Shown here: in pieces, positions 37,340-45,306 of the stretch
Layout of the letters: each line of letters starts with the position of its first letter
How positions within the stretch are numbered: position 1 is the stretch's first letter
Assembly (NCBI RefSeq): GCF_020037125.1
Contig: NZ_JAIQDG010000001.1
Location: forward strand, 620,001-684,000
Length of the DNA stretch: 64,000 bases
Direction of reading: 5' to 3'
From: Myxococcus sp. RHSTA-1-4
GTDB taxonomy: Bacteria; Myxococcota; Myxococcia; Myxococcales; Myxococcaceae
Position numbers and translations under genes: made by a program
The notes under the pieces: generated by a model
What the model was told of the DNA's origin: nothing
Seen by the model: the letters and a program-made list of their open reading frames with translations, nothing else
The model's database searches: none

Positions 37340-37370
37340 CCGGCCGCGCCAGCGACTCGGGCGCGGCCGG
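37340..37370 (-). terminator. Hairpin after YdeI-like gene
   Basis: CCGGCCGCGCC (37340-37350) pairs perfectly with 37360-37370 over a 9-base loop, ten bases past the stop of the minus-strand gene ending at 37381. Confidence 0.55.
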
Positions 37371-37380
37371 TTCTGTCCAT

Positions 37381-38160
37381 TCAGGGGTAGAGCTTCTCGT
37401 GCCGGGCGAGCATCTCCACGAACTGGGCGATTCGCCGGGCCCGGGTCTCCGCCTTCTTCGCGGTGTGGGTGCGGTGCAGCACGGCGTAGCGGTTGGTGGC
37501 GTCCAGGGTGGCGAAGAACGCCGCGGCGCGGGGGTTGGCGGCGAGGGCCGCGGCCAGGTCCTCGGGCACGGAGGCCCTGCTCGGTGAGTCGTAGGCCGCC
37601 TCCCAGCGGCCGTCCTTCTTCGCGGCCTCCACGGCCGCGAGCCCCGAGGGCTTCATCTTCCCTGCGTCGATGAGCGCCTGCGCCTTTCCGCGGTTCACCT
37701 TGGACCAGATGCTCTTCGACCCGCGTGGGGTGAACTTCTGGAGCCACCACGCGTCGTCGAAGCTCCCCTTCTGACCGTCGATCCACCCCCACGCGAGCGC
37801 CACCTCCAGCGCCTCCGGATAGGTGACCGACGCAACACCCGCCCCCTTCTTGGCGAGCTTGAGCCACACACCGCGCGACGACGCATGATTCTCGGCGAGC
37901 CAGGTGTCCCAGGCGCGCGGGCTGTCGAAGGGCATGACGGGGGGCTCACCCGCGGGCGCGGCCTTCACCGCGCTATTTCGTGCTGGCGCCTCCTTCGCGG
38001 CGGCGCGGCCGGTCGTCGCACGCCCGCCCACCACGTTCTTTCGCGCTGGCGACTGCTTCGCGGTGGTGCGCCTGTCCGTAGCGCCCCGACCCATGGTGCC
38101 CCTGGTCGCGGCCTTCTTCACGGCGGTCTTCTTCGTCGCGGGCGTCTTCGTCGGGCTCAT
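37381..38160 (-). CDS. YdeI/OmpD-associated family protein with histone-like N-terminal tail
   Basis: A 259-residue protein starting at ATG 38160. Residues 1-72 are made almost wholly of Lys, Arg, Ala, Thr, Pro and Gly, with KKTAVKK and RATTGRAA-type units as in histone-H1 tails. The C-terminal 185 residues match the YdeI/OmpD-associated (bacteriocin-protection) family: WLAENHASSRGVWLKLAKK, ALEVALAWGWIDGQK and KFTPRGSKSIWSKVNRGKA. The molecular role of this family is not settled. The basic tail could bind nucleic acid or be a disordered linker. Transcribed alone with a terminator downstream. Confidence 0.88.
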   Translation of the reverse strand: MSPTKTPATKKTAVKKAATRGTMGRGATDRRTTAKQSPARKNVVGGRATTGRAAAKEAPARNSAVKAAPAGEPPVMPFDSPRAWDTWLAENHASSRGVWLKLAKKGAGVASVTYPEALEVALAWGWIDGQKGSFDDAWWLQKFTPRGSKSIWSKVNRGKAQALIDAGKMKPSGLAAVEAAKKDGRWEAAYDSPSRASVPEDLAAALAANPRAAAFFATLDATNRYAVLHRTHTAKKAETRARRIAQFVEMLARHEKLYP

Positions 38161-38328
38161 GACGGAGCCCGGATAACACGACGCCCCGTCGCGCGCATGG
38201 TGACGCGGCTACTTCGGGCCACGCTTAGCGGTGGTTCAGGCGGCTCTACTCGAGCGCCTGCGCCTGCGCGTGGCGGGAGTCCTTCGGCCTGCCCAACGCA
38301 TAAGAGGGATGGGGCCCTGAAGGGGCCC

Positions 38329-38460
38329 ATGGGGCAGGCCATTTCCTACGCCCTGAAGCAGTGGGACGCGATGAGCCGCTTCGCCTCGGACTGCTCGTGC
38401 AGACGCACCCCAACTCGCGCATCGGTGAGTTGCTGCCTCACGAGAGGAAGCGACGGCGCG
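38329..38460 (+). mobile_element. IS66-family transposase remnant
   Basis: One frame reads MGQAISYALKQWDAMSRF, matching the conserved C-terminal region of IS66 TnpC that precedes the DNNxAE catalytic block. The frame then shifts, and the next stretch reads LVQTHPNSRIGELLPHE, matching the very end of TnpC. The segment between, including the catalytic Glu, has been deleted. Around 130 bp remain. The flanking 38161-38328 and 38461-38828 hold no recognisable gene; IS66 partner genes tnpA and tnpB are absent. Confidence 0.6.
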
Positions 38461-38828
38461 CCGTCGACTCCTCCTGAGCACCGTCGCGCGGGCTCCTCCC
38501 CTCCACCTGCTCACGCCCGGGCTCGCGACCACCGCCGAGCCCAGCCCCGGTCCGTCTTCAAGCGGCCGGTACGGCGTTCACCGGACGGATACGAGGGATG
38601 GCCCGCCCCGCTCAGCTCCGCAATGCCCCGCGGACGTCGCTCGCCGGACAGCTACGCCACTTCTCGCGCCTCACGTCCGGAGCCGTGACCTGCCATCGCC
38701 TCCGGGCCCGTATACGAGCGGGGAGCGGAGCCTCCGATTTCCGGGCAGTCCCCAGGAGGTGGGATGTCCGCCTCCCTTTGAAGCGGAACTCTCGTGGTGT
38801 CGGCGCCCGGGAGCGGACGGAGGGATGC

Positions 38829-39848
38829 ATGGCGCGCGGCGCCCGAGCACTGATGGATACGGCCGAGCCCGCCTACGCCCCTCGTGGGCAGGACGACGCG
38901 GCATGGGTGCGCTCGGTGGTGGCCGCCGTGCGCCCCGCCCTGGACGCCGGAGAAGGCGTCCTGGGCTGGCTGTATGACGCGCGAGATACCACGCACGTCC
39001 GCCTGTCACACCTGACGCAGCTCGGGGTGCGTGCCACGGTCCTGGAGGCCTTCGAGCAGGTGGCGGCCCACCCTGCCACGATGACGGGGCTGATGGCGCT
39101 GTACGAGCGAACCCCGGCGGGCTCCTTCAGCGGCAGCCTCGGTGCCCACCTCGACCACCACCGGCCATGGCACCGGAACATGGTGCCTACCGGCGTGCGC
39201 GACCTGGTGGTGGTCAACGTGCTGGACGACAGCCACAGGGGGCTGGTCGTGTGCGCCCCCCGGCGCGCGCGGCTGGAGCTGTCCCCGGCGCGCGCCGCGT
39301 TGCTGCAGCGGGCGGCGGCACACCTGGCCGAGGCGCACCGGCTGCGCCAGCGCTCGGTGGAGGGGGCGCGCGCCGAAGCCTGGCTGTCCCCCGCGGGCTG
39401 GGGGGAGCACGCCGAGGAGCACGCGCGCTCCGCCCAGATGCGCGCCGAACTGGCGCGCGCGGTGCGCAGCCTGGAGCTGGCGCGCGGGCGGCTTCGACGC
39501 ACCTCACCCGAGGAGGCGCTGGAGCTGTGGCGTACCATGGCCGCCGGGCACTGGACGCTCGTGGACGAGGTGGAGCGCGATGGCAGACGGTACGTGCTCG
39601 CGCGGGTGAACGCGCCCGAGCCGCCAACGCTCACGGCCCTGTCCGCGCGCGAGCGCACCGTGGCGGAACTCGTCGCGCTCGGGCACTCCAACAAGCACAT
39701 CGCCTACGAGCTGGGCGTCTCCCTCTCGAGTGTTGCCACACACCTGCGCCGCGCGAAGGCCAAGCTTCAGGTGACGAGCAGCGCGGCCCTGGCCCGCCTC
39801 ATGCTGCGCAACACGGGCGCGCGGCCGGAGGACGGCGGGTTGGACTGA
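38829..39848 (+). CDS. LuxR-type helix-turn-helix regulator
   Basis: A 339-residue protein. ATG 38829 has GGAGGG four to five bases upstream; ATG 38853 is possible. The C-terminal about 60 residues are a LuxR/FixJ-type HTH: LSARERTVAELVALGHSNKH, then YELGVSLSSVATHLRRAKAK. The N-terminal 260 residues are rich in Ala/Arg/Leu and contain LDHHRPWHRNMVPTGVRDLV, which resembles the sensor-like part of a group of myxobacterial LuxR proteins, but shows no receiver or autoinducer-binding signature I can name. It is convergent with a second, smaller LuxR-type gene, only 13 bases between stops. Confidence 0.88.
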   Translation: MARGARALMDTAEPAYAPRGQDDAAWVRSVVAAVRPALDAGEGVLGWLYDARDTTHVRLSHLTQLGVRATVLEAFEQVAAHPATMTGLMALYERTPAGSFSGSLGAHLDHHRPWHRNMVPTGVRDLVVVNVLDDSHRGLVVCAPRRARLELSPARAALLQRAAAHLAEAHRLRQRSVEGARAEAWLSPAGWGEHAEEHARSAQMRAELARAVRSLELARGRLRRTSPEEALELWRTMAAGHWTLVDEVERDGRRYVLARVNAPEPPTLTALSARERTVAELVALGHSNKHIAYELGVSLSSVATHLRRAKAKLQVTSSAALARLMLRNTGARPEDGGLD

Positions 39849-39861
39849 GCGGCGAGCTCCC

Positions 39862-40251
39862 TCAGGAGCCCGAGCGCGCCGGGCCCGCACGCCCCGGCAA
39901 CGCCAGCAGCTCGCGACGCGAGCGCGCGCCCAGCTTCGTGTAGATGGACGTCAACTGCCTGGCCACGGTGCGAGGTGAGGTGCCGCGGCGCTCGGCGATG
40001 GCACGCGTGCTCAACCCACTCTCCGCGAGCGTCGCGACCTCGCGCTCGGCGGCCGTGAGGCTCCGCCAGGCGTGCGCCGCGGTCATCTCCGGGACAGCGC
40101 GCGCCGCGGGAGCGTCCTGCTCGATGAGGACGTAGCGCTCGTCCTTCATGTCCAGCACGAGGAAACGGGCGTCGAACGGGGTGGGAGGCGAGCGTCGTGA
40201 CGTCACGGCCGCACCATCGCATGCACCTCGTGCTGTCACCAAACGTCCCAT
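39862..40251 (-). CDS. Small LuxR-type regulator
   Basis: A protein of up to 129 residues whose C-terminal half is a LuxR HTH (LTAAEREVATLAESGLSTRA, RGTSPRTVARQLTSIYTKLG). The start is uncertain: ATG 40251 has no clear ribosome site, and a GTG at 40203 would give 113 residues. The N-terminal part (FDARFLVLDMKDERYVLIEQ) is a short beta-strand-rich segment instead of a full sensor domain. Divergent from the metalloprotease gene with a 68-base shared gap, so it could regulate that gene; this is only suggested by position. Confidence 0.8.
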   Translation of the reverse strand: MGRLVTARGACDGAAVTSRRSPPTPFDARFLVLDMKDERYVLIEQDAPAARAVPEMTAAHAWRSLTAAEREVATLAESGLSTRAIAERRGTSPRTVARQLTSIYTKLGARSRRELLALPGRAGPARSGS

Positions 40252-40319
40252 GGAACGCGCGGGCCGAGGGGCGCTATCCGCATGTCTCGCAGGGGCCCTG
40301 CACCCGTAACGGAGTACAC

Positions 40320-41552
40320 GTGTTTCGCATCGGAAAGCAGGACGCGCCGGGGGGATGGCGCGGTGGAAGCTGGCGGGGGCTCCGGGCCGCCGTCGTCGGG
40401 CTGTGGCTCGCTGCTTGCGGCGGGGTCGAGACGGAAGAGCCCGTCAATCCGCAGCCGCGGCTGGCCTCGCAGGAGCAGCACTTCGAGCCGATAAGCCATG
40501 CCATCCCCAACCTGATGGCGCATGTCTATGAGCCCATCCGGGTCAAGACGAACTTCGACCCGTCCACGCCCCAGGCGGAGCGCGACCGCCTCAACGGGCT
40601 GGTGCGGGACGCCGTCCTGCAGTGGCTCGAGCCGCTGCGCTACATGCCTGGCCTCGCCGTCACGCGCCAGGTGGACATCGTGCAGGACTCGTCCCATATC
40701 GACGTGACGTTCCCCGCCGAAACGGGCCGCTCGTTCTACTCCGGCAACTGCTTCGTGTTCTGCACGCACCCGGTCATCACCATCTACTCGGATGACCGCG
40801 ACCTCGACACCATCCTCCACGAGTTCGGACACGCCTTCGGTCTCGGTGACGTGTACGTGGAGGACGTCTGGACCTGCAAGGACAACCAGTACCCGCAGTC
40901 CGTGATGTGCAACGAGGGGACCACCCTGACGGCCGATGACATCCGCGGCATCCGTTACCAGTACTGCCGCGAGCACGGGCAGTGTGACAGCCAGCATTAC
41001 GAGGACATGTACGGAGGCACGGGTGGCACCTCCGACCGCTTCCAGTGCAGCGGCGGGAGCTCGGTCAGCGCGCTCACGGTGCGCAGCGGCTCATGGATGG
41101 ACCAGCTGCAGGTGGGTTGCTGGAACGGCGATGGCAGGACCTTCGGCGGTTGGGGAGGCGGTCCGGCCGGGACCAGCTCATGCCCGTCCGGAACGGTGAT
41201 GTGGGGCGTGCGGATGTGGACCGGTAGCAACGTGCACGCCGTGCAGGCCGTGTGCTCGGGCGGCGCCGAGGGTGCCAAGGTGGGCGCCAGCGGCGGCGAC
41301 TTCTCCACCACCTATTACTGCCCCGCGCAGTATCCCGTGGTGCTGGGGGTGCGCGTGCAGTCGGGGACGTACATGGACCGTCTGGGCCTCATCTGCGGCA
41401 CCGCGACCGGCCAGCTGCGCACCGCCTGGTACCCGCCGCCCCCTCCGCCTCCGCCTCCGCCTCCGCCGGACGAGGAGTGCCCGTCGGGTCGCATCTTCTG
41501 CGACTGCACGCAGACGTGCACGACCACGACCATCTGCGATCACGCCTGCTGA
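40320..41552 (+). CDS. Lipoprotein zinc metalloprotease (metzincin-like) with jacalin-like C-terminus
   Basis: A 410-residue protein. GTG 40320 is chosen because GGAG lies five bases upstream and it places the lipoprotein signal (lipobox LAACGG) near the N-terminus; the frame upstream is open but has no such site. The catalytic domain (about residues 50-225) has H167-E-F-G-H171-x5-D177, the metzincin HExxHxxGxxD zinc site with Asp as third ligand. Residues about 240-360 contain two similar Gly/Trp-rich halves (VRSGSWMDQLQVGCW, VQSGTYMDRLGLICG) that look like a jacalin-type lectin fold. A run of 12 prolines precedes a Cys-rich tail. Likely a surface or secreted protease with carbohydrate-binding module. 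Confidence 0.88.
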   Translation: MFRIGKQDAPGGWRGGSWRGLRAAVVGLWLAACGGVETEEPVNPQPRLASQEQHFEPISHAIPNLMAHVYEPIRVKTNFDPSTPQAERDRLNGLVRDAVLQWLEPLRYMPGLAVTRQVDIVQDSSHIDVTFPAETGRSFYSGNCFVFCTHPVITIYSDDRDLDTILHEFGHAFGLGDVYVEDVWTCKDNQYPQSVMCNEGTTLTADDIRGIRYQYCREHGQCDSQHYEDMYGGTGGTSDRFQCSGGSSVSALTVRSGSWMDQLQVGCWNGDGRTFGGWGGGPAGTSSCPSGTVMWGVRMWTGSNVHAVQAVCSGGAEGAKVGASGGDFSTTYYCPAQYPVVLGVRVQSGTYMDRLGLICGTATGQLRTAWYPPPPPPPPPPPPDEECPSGRIFCDCTQTCTTTTICDHAC

Positions 41553-41561
41553 GCCATCCGG

Positions 41562-41605
41562 GGGGGTGACGGGCCGCTCCATTGGAGCGCTCGCGGGTCA
41601 CCCCC
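41562..41605 (+). terminator. Hairpin after metalloprotease gene
   Basis: GGGGGTGAC at 41562-41570 pairs with GTCACCCCC at 41597-41605, starting ten bases after the stop. Confidence 0.5.
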
Positions 41606-41621
41606 TCGGACCGTGGTTTCG

Positions 41622-41647
41622 CGCATGCCGTGGGCAAGCCCAGGTGC
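41622..41647 (-). mobile_element. IS91-like transposase fragment 4 (about 25 bp)
   Basis: A 25-base stretch identical to 44378-44402, encoding LGLPTACA on the minus strand, which is the C-terminal signature of the IS91-like transposase pieces found elsewhere in the window. It lies ten bases past the stop of the truncated hydrolase gene and may mark the breakpoint. Confidence 0.5.
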
Positions 41648-41656
41648 TGCCCGGGG

Positions 41657-42175
41657 TCAAGGCGTCGGCGGTGATGGAGACGGCAGGTCTTTCAGCTCGG
41701 CACGCGCATAGGCCGCGTCCAGGTAGATGAGCCTCTCGATGCGCTGGGGGAAGTGGATGCCCACCCAGGTGAGCTCCGTCCCCGCGATGGAGTGGCCGAC
41801 GAGCGCCGCCTTCTCGATTCCCAGCGCGTCGAGCGCATGCACGACATCCAAGCCCAGGGTGGCGGTGTCGTAGCCCTGCTCGGGCCAGCTCGAAGCGCCG
41901 ACCCCTCTCCGGGTCAGGGCCCAGACGTGCCGGTGCGTGGTGAACCGAGGCGCGAGCTCGTCGAAGACATGCCCGGTGTTGCCCATCCCCGCCAGGAACA
42001 CGAGCGCTGGCCCGTGTCCGCCATGGTCGAGAACCTCGAGCTCCACGCCGTCAGCAACGGTGACCCGCCTCACCTGGTGCACGGCCCCGGAGGGAGCCGC
42101 ACCGGAGCCGGGTGTCGTTGCCGCACAGGCGGCCAGCCACAGAACTCCGAGGAGCACGAGCGGGCGCAAGAACAT
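41657..42175 (-). pseudogene. Truncated alpha/beta hydrolase lipoprotein
   Basis: The gene encodes 172 residues. The N-terminus is a lipoprotein leader (LLGVLWLAAC). The first half of an alpha/beta hydrolase follows: HGGHGPALVFLAGMGNTGHV (oxyanion-hole strand) and the nucleophile elbow GHSIAG with the catalytic Ser. After about 20 more residues (RLIYLDAAYA) the frame ends in a low-complexity SPSPPTP. Full-length relatives have about 280-320 residues with a later Asp and His of the triad. Both are missing here. The truncation point adjoins a short IS91-like fragment, so deletion by a mobile element is likely. Confidence 0.7.
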
Positions 42176-42554
42176 CGCTCGAGCCTACCCGATGGAGCCG
42201 CGGCCTCCTCCCCCTCCCGCCAACGCCCCGGAATTCAGGCGCCGTCAGCGCGCGGCGCGCGAGGCGGCGGCGGGCGCTCTCGTGCTGGGTGGCCGTACGG
42301 CGGGAGCAGGGAGCGGAAACCACGCGGGAGCCTGGCACCCAGGGCCAGCGGCACCACGAGCAAAGGAGTGGGGAAGACGACGCGCGAGGACTCCGGCAGC
42401 TCGGGCGCGGAGGCGCTCGAAAAGCTTCTGCTGTGGTGAGCCGAACTGTTGCAACAGGATTGCTGAAGCGTTGGGGTAATATCTTGGGACCGTGCCAACG
42501 TCGGCACCGGCGATCCTGCCTGGTGGGTGCCATTGGACGGCTGGGGGACATATT
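42176..42554. other. Intergenic stretch without recognised gene
   Basis: 379 bases between a minus-strand hydrolase stump and the plus-strand lipoprotein gene. The left part (42180-42420) is very GC-rich with open frames in several directions but no recognisable protein. The right part (42430-42554) is more AT-rich (TGTTGCAACAGGATTGC, GGGTAATATCTTGGG) and is the likely promoter region of the downstream lipoprotein. Confidence 0.4.
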
Positions 42555-44231
42555 ATGCCAACCTCGCGTTTGCTATTGCTTCCGCTGTTGTTGTGCACCA
42601 CGTGGCTGGGCTGCTCCGACGACCCCGGGCCGGCTCCGGACGCCGGAACGACGGTGGACGGAGGACAGACCCGGGACTCGGGCACGGACCCTGACCCGGT
42701 CGACTCGGGCACGAGCCCGGTCGACTCAGGCACGGACGCGGGAACGGACCCGGTCGACTCGGGCACGGACGGCGGCCTCGTCGACGGCGGTACCGATGCG
42801 GGCCCTCCGGACAACACGGTGCGCATCAAGCGGTTCATGCGCTACCGCACGGCGAGCGGCGTCGAGGAGCTGCCGGAGGACTTCACGCGCAACCCCGTCG
42901 AGCTCCTCCTCAGGGACGGAGAGACCTTCGTCTCCGTGGCCGGCGCGGCCGGTGGGCCCGGCGAGTACGCCTTTCCGGACGTGCCTCACTCCACCACCTA
43001 CTACCTGAAGATGGGCACCCTCTACGTCGTCACCGATGCACGCACTCTGGACCTGAGCATCAACTTCCTGGGCCGGCCCGATGCCGGTGTCCTCGAGAAC
43101 CGGGAAGAGGGGCATCTGGCGAACCTGGAGGTGGACGGGCTCGAGCCCTGGATCGATTTCTCCGAGTTCCAGCTCGTCTCCGAAGAGGTAGACCTCGTGG
43201 CGACCCTGTTCCCCGCCACGGCGCGGGCGGGCGACGTCTCGGTGGCGGAGCAGGGAGTGTTCATCGCTCACGTGTCGGATCGGATGCCCGTATTCGACCA
43301 GGCGCGTGGGGACCGGGCCTGGCTGATGCAGATGTCTGCGCAGGACCTTGGGACGCTGCCTGATGGAGGCGTCCAGCGCTACAGCACGGCCGTCCGTGCC
43401 ACGCATCTGCCTCCGCTCTCCTATGACGGCACCGCCCCCATGGACATCCGCGCAACGCTCGAAGCGCTGCCGATGAATGAGCTGCCGCTCGACTGGAGGG
43501 TCTCCGAATTCGCCGCGCTCGCCGCCGAGGTGCATCCGGAGGCCACCTTCTCCACGGCCAGCTTCTATCTGCAGCCGGCCGCGCACGGGCCGCCCGAAGG
43601 CTGGGTGGGGTGGTCGGGCGATCTGCTCACGCTCTCCCGTTCTCGGGGACTGACCGCCGACGTTCAGGGCACCCTTGTCTACGGCAATCCCTTTCCTGCT
43701 CACTGGGGCATGGTGGGCACGGCGTCCGCACGCTTCACGCTGCCCTTCGTATTTCCCGGGGAGCGGGTCATCCCGCTCTCCGCCAGAATCCTCGTCAATG
43801 ACCGGCCCTCCGGATTGTCGGCAGGTCCCCTCACGCCGCGCATCCGGCCGCCTCGCGCGCTTACCCTGGATGGAACGGCGGCGTATGGGCCACGCTCTCT
43901 TTCCGTGGGGCCGCACGTCATCGCGTGGCAGCCGCCCTCCAGCGGGGCCGCGGACGCCTACTGGGTGAAACTGCGGCAGTTCACCCAGCGTTCGGAGAAC
44001 TCCGTGGTGATTGACTCAGCGGCCTCCTTCCTCGTGGATGGAAGCACCACCTCGCTCCTGGTGCCCTCCGGAGTCCTGGAGCCGGGCAGGCACTACTACC
44101 TCGAGGTGCAGGCCGTCCGCGCCGAGGGGTTCGACGTGTCGGACAGGCCGCTGATGCTCGTCGACCGGGCCGTTCAGAGCTTGGCTATCACGACCAGCGG
44201 GCTGCTCAGCGTTCCGGCCGCCACGCCCTGA
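42555..44231 (+). CDS. Surface lipoprotein with Asp/Gly/Thr linker
   Basis: A 558-residue protein. ATG 42555 has GGGGGA six bases upstream. Leader with lipobox WLGC, then about 65 residues of repeated DSGTD/DGG/DAGT units, a flexible linker common in myxobacterial surface lipoproteins. The rest is beta-rich, with an early segment that looks like a carboxypeptidase-regulatory or Ig-like module (YAFPDVPHSTTYYLKMGTLY) and a C-terminal fibronectin-III-like domain (about 455-545; AYWVKLRQFTQ, YYLEVQAVRA). No catalytic residues are evident. Likely a structural or binding protein on the outer surface. A 12-bp hairpin terminator follows. Confidence 0.8.
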   Translation: MPTSRLLLLPLLLCTTWLGCSDDPGPAPDAGTTVDGGQTRDSGTDPDPVDSGTSPVDSGTDAGTDPVDSGTDGGLVDGGTDAGPPDNTVRIKRFMRYRTASGVEELPEDFTRNPVELLLRDGETFVSVAGAAGGPGEYAFPDVPHSTTYYLKMGTLYVVTDARTLDLSINFLGRPDAGVLENREEGHLANLEVDGLEPWIDFSEFQLVSEEVDLVATLFPATARAGDVSVAEQGVFIAHVSDRMPVFDQARGDRAWLMQMSAQDLGTLPDGGVQRYSTAVRATHLPPLSYDGTAPMDIRATLEALPMNELPLDWRVSEFAALAAEVHPEATFSTASFYLQPAAHGPPEGWVGWSGDLLTLSRSRGLTADVQGTLVYGNPFPAHWGMVGTASARFTLPFVFPGERVIPLSARILVNDRPSGLSAGPLTPRIRPPRALTLDGTAAYGPRSLSVGPHVIAWQPPSSGAADAYWVKLRQFTQRSENSVVIDSAASFLVDGSTTSLLVPSGVLEPGRHYYLEVQAVRAEGFDVSDRPLMLVDRAVQSLAITTSGLLSVPAATP

Positions 44232-44238
44232 GTCGCCA

Positions 44239-44270
44239 GGGGCCGGTGGGCATCGCGTCCCACCGGCCCC
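44239..44270 (+). terminator. Strong hairpin after lipoprotein gene
   Basis: A perfect 12-bp stem, GGGGCCGGTGGG at 44239-44250 with its complement at 44259-44270 and an 8-base loop, starting eight bases past the stop. Confidence 0.65.
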
Positions 44271-44280
44271 GTCAAGATGC

Positions 44281-44653
44281 CTCGATTCAGTACGCATGAG
44301 AGGGATGGAGCCCTGTTGAGGGGGAGGGAGGGTGCAGCGGGGCCGAGGCGGGACGCTGACGGGGCCCACCTCGCACATGCCGTGGGCAAGCCCAGGTGCT
44401 CCAGAGTCGCCCGCTCCCGGGGTGCTCCCTTCACGTACGCCAAGCGCCGCCGCCTGCCTCCACACCTCACTCAGGCAAACACGCCGCAGTCGAACGTCCT
44501 CCTCAGCAACTCTTCCCAGTCCACTCGCGGCGTCCTCTCCTTCATCCGCACCTTCCTGGCCGCTGCCTCAAGCCCCGCGCTCCCCTCCTCCGCACCTGCT
44601 TGGGGGACCAGAAATGGCCGCAGTTCGGCGCCTGGAACGAGCGGGGCGCGCAT
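44281..44653 (-). pseudogene. IS91-like transposase C-terminus with nonsense codon (fragment 5)
   Basis: On the minus strand a single frame of about 124 codons reads GAELRPFLVPQAGAEEGSAG, MKERTPRVDWEELLRRTFDC, GVFA, a TGA stop at 44471-44473, then [20 protein letters not shown] and LEHLGLPTACA. The stop stands where the other copies imply a Cys of the CxRCGG zinc-ribbon motif, so one base change (TGC to TGA) inactivated it. The N-terminal two thirds of the transposase are missing. It lies between the lipoprotein terminator and the IS3 element. Bases 44654-44882 contain nothing further that I recognise. Confidence 0.75.
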
Positions 44654-44928
44654 CCGTGCTGGGACAGGCTCCTCGGGTGTTGCGTCTAGAAGTTCCGCGG
44701 CTCCACCTCAAGAATGCTCCGCACCCTCCACGCCATGAACCGCAGGGGGATTGACGTCCGAGCGGCGAACCTGTTCACCTGAGCGGGAGCGCTGACCCAG
44801 CGCCTCAAGCCTTGTCTTGGAACTGCGATATCGGCGTTCTGCGCAACCCGCCCGCTCGCCTCGCGGAACCAACGCCTGAGCCTGCCCCGATTCCGTGGAC
44901 ACCCGAGATGTGATGGAAAGGGTGTCCA

Positions 44929-45306
44929 ATGTCGGCGAGTGACGTGAAGCAGAAGAAGCCCCGAAGGGCGCGCCGGAAGTTCACGCAGGAGTTCAAGGAC
45001 GGCGCGGTGAAGATGGTGTTGGACGAGGGCAAGGGCATCCCGGAGGTGGCCGAGGACCTGGACCTCACCGAGTCGGCCCTGCGGACGTCGGTGGAGCGGG
45101 CGAAGGAGAAACGCGGCGAGGGAAGGCCGGGGGCGCTCATTCAGGAGGAGAGGGAGGAGCTTGCCCGGCTGCGAGCGGAGAACCGCCAGCTGCGGATGGA
45201 GCGAGAGCTACTAAAAAAGCGGCGGCCTTCTTCGCGAAGGAGACGACGTGAAGTTCGCGTTCATCCACGTGCAGAAGGCCCACTTCCCGATTGCCTTCAT
45301 GTGTAA
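44929..45306 (+). CDS. IS3-family OrfA (HTH protein), frame altered at an A-run
   Basis: The product is 125 residues if read straight. Residues about 14-60 are the IS3 OrfA helix-turn-helix (RRKFTQEFKDGAVKMVLDEG, LTESALRTSVERAK), followed by a leucine-zipper-like helix (EEREELARLRAENRQLRMER). At 45213-45219 there is A-AAA-AAG. Before it the protein is normal; after it frame 0 gives an Arg-rich tail, while the -1 frame gives KKAAAFFAKETT and a stop that overlaps orfB. That -1 ending is the usual end of OrfA in related elements. So either a base was lost from the A-run or ribosomes slip here. Confidence 0.85.
   Translation: MSASDVKQKKPRRARRKFTQEFKDGAVKMVLDEGKGIPEVAEDLDLTESALRTSVERAKEKRGEGRPGALIQEEREELARLRAENRQLRMERELLKKRRPSSRRRRREVRVHPRAEGPLPDCLHV

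Noticed and set aside
41430..41480. Short tandem repeat (CCGCCT/CCTCCG units)
   Set aside because: It only encodes the proline run of the metalloprotease and is expected at this codon usage.
42176..42430. Possible minus-strand gene with a hydrophobic segment upstream of the lipoprotein
   Set aside because: No ribosome site, no recognisable domain, and frames on both strands are equally open.
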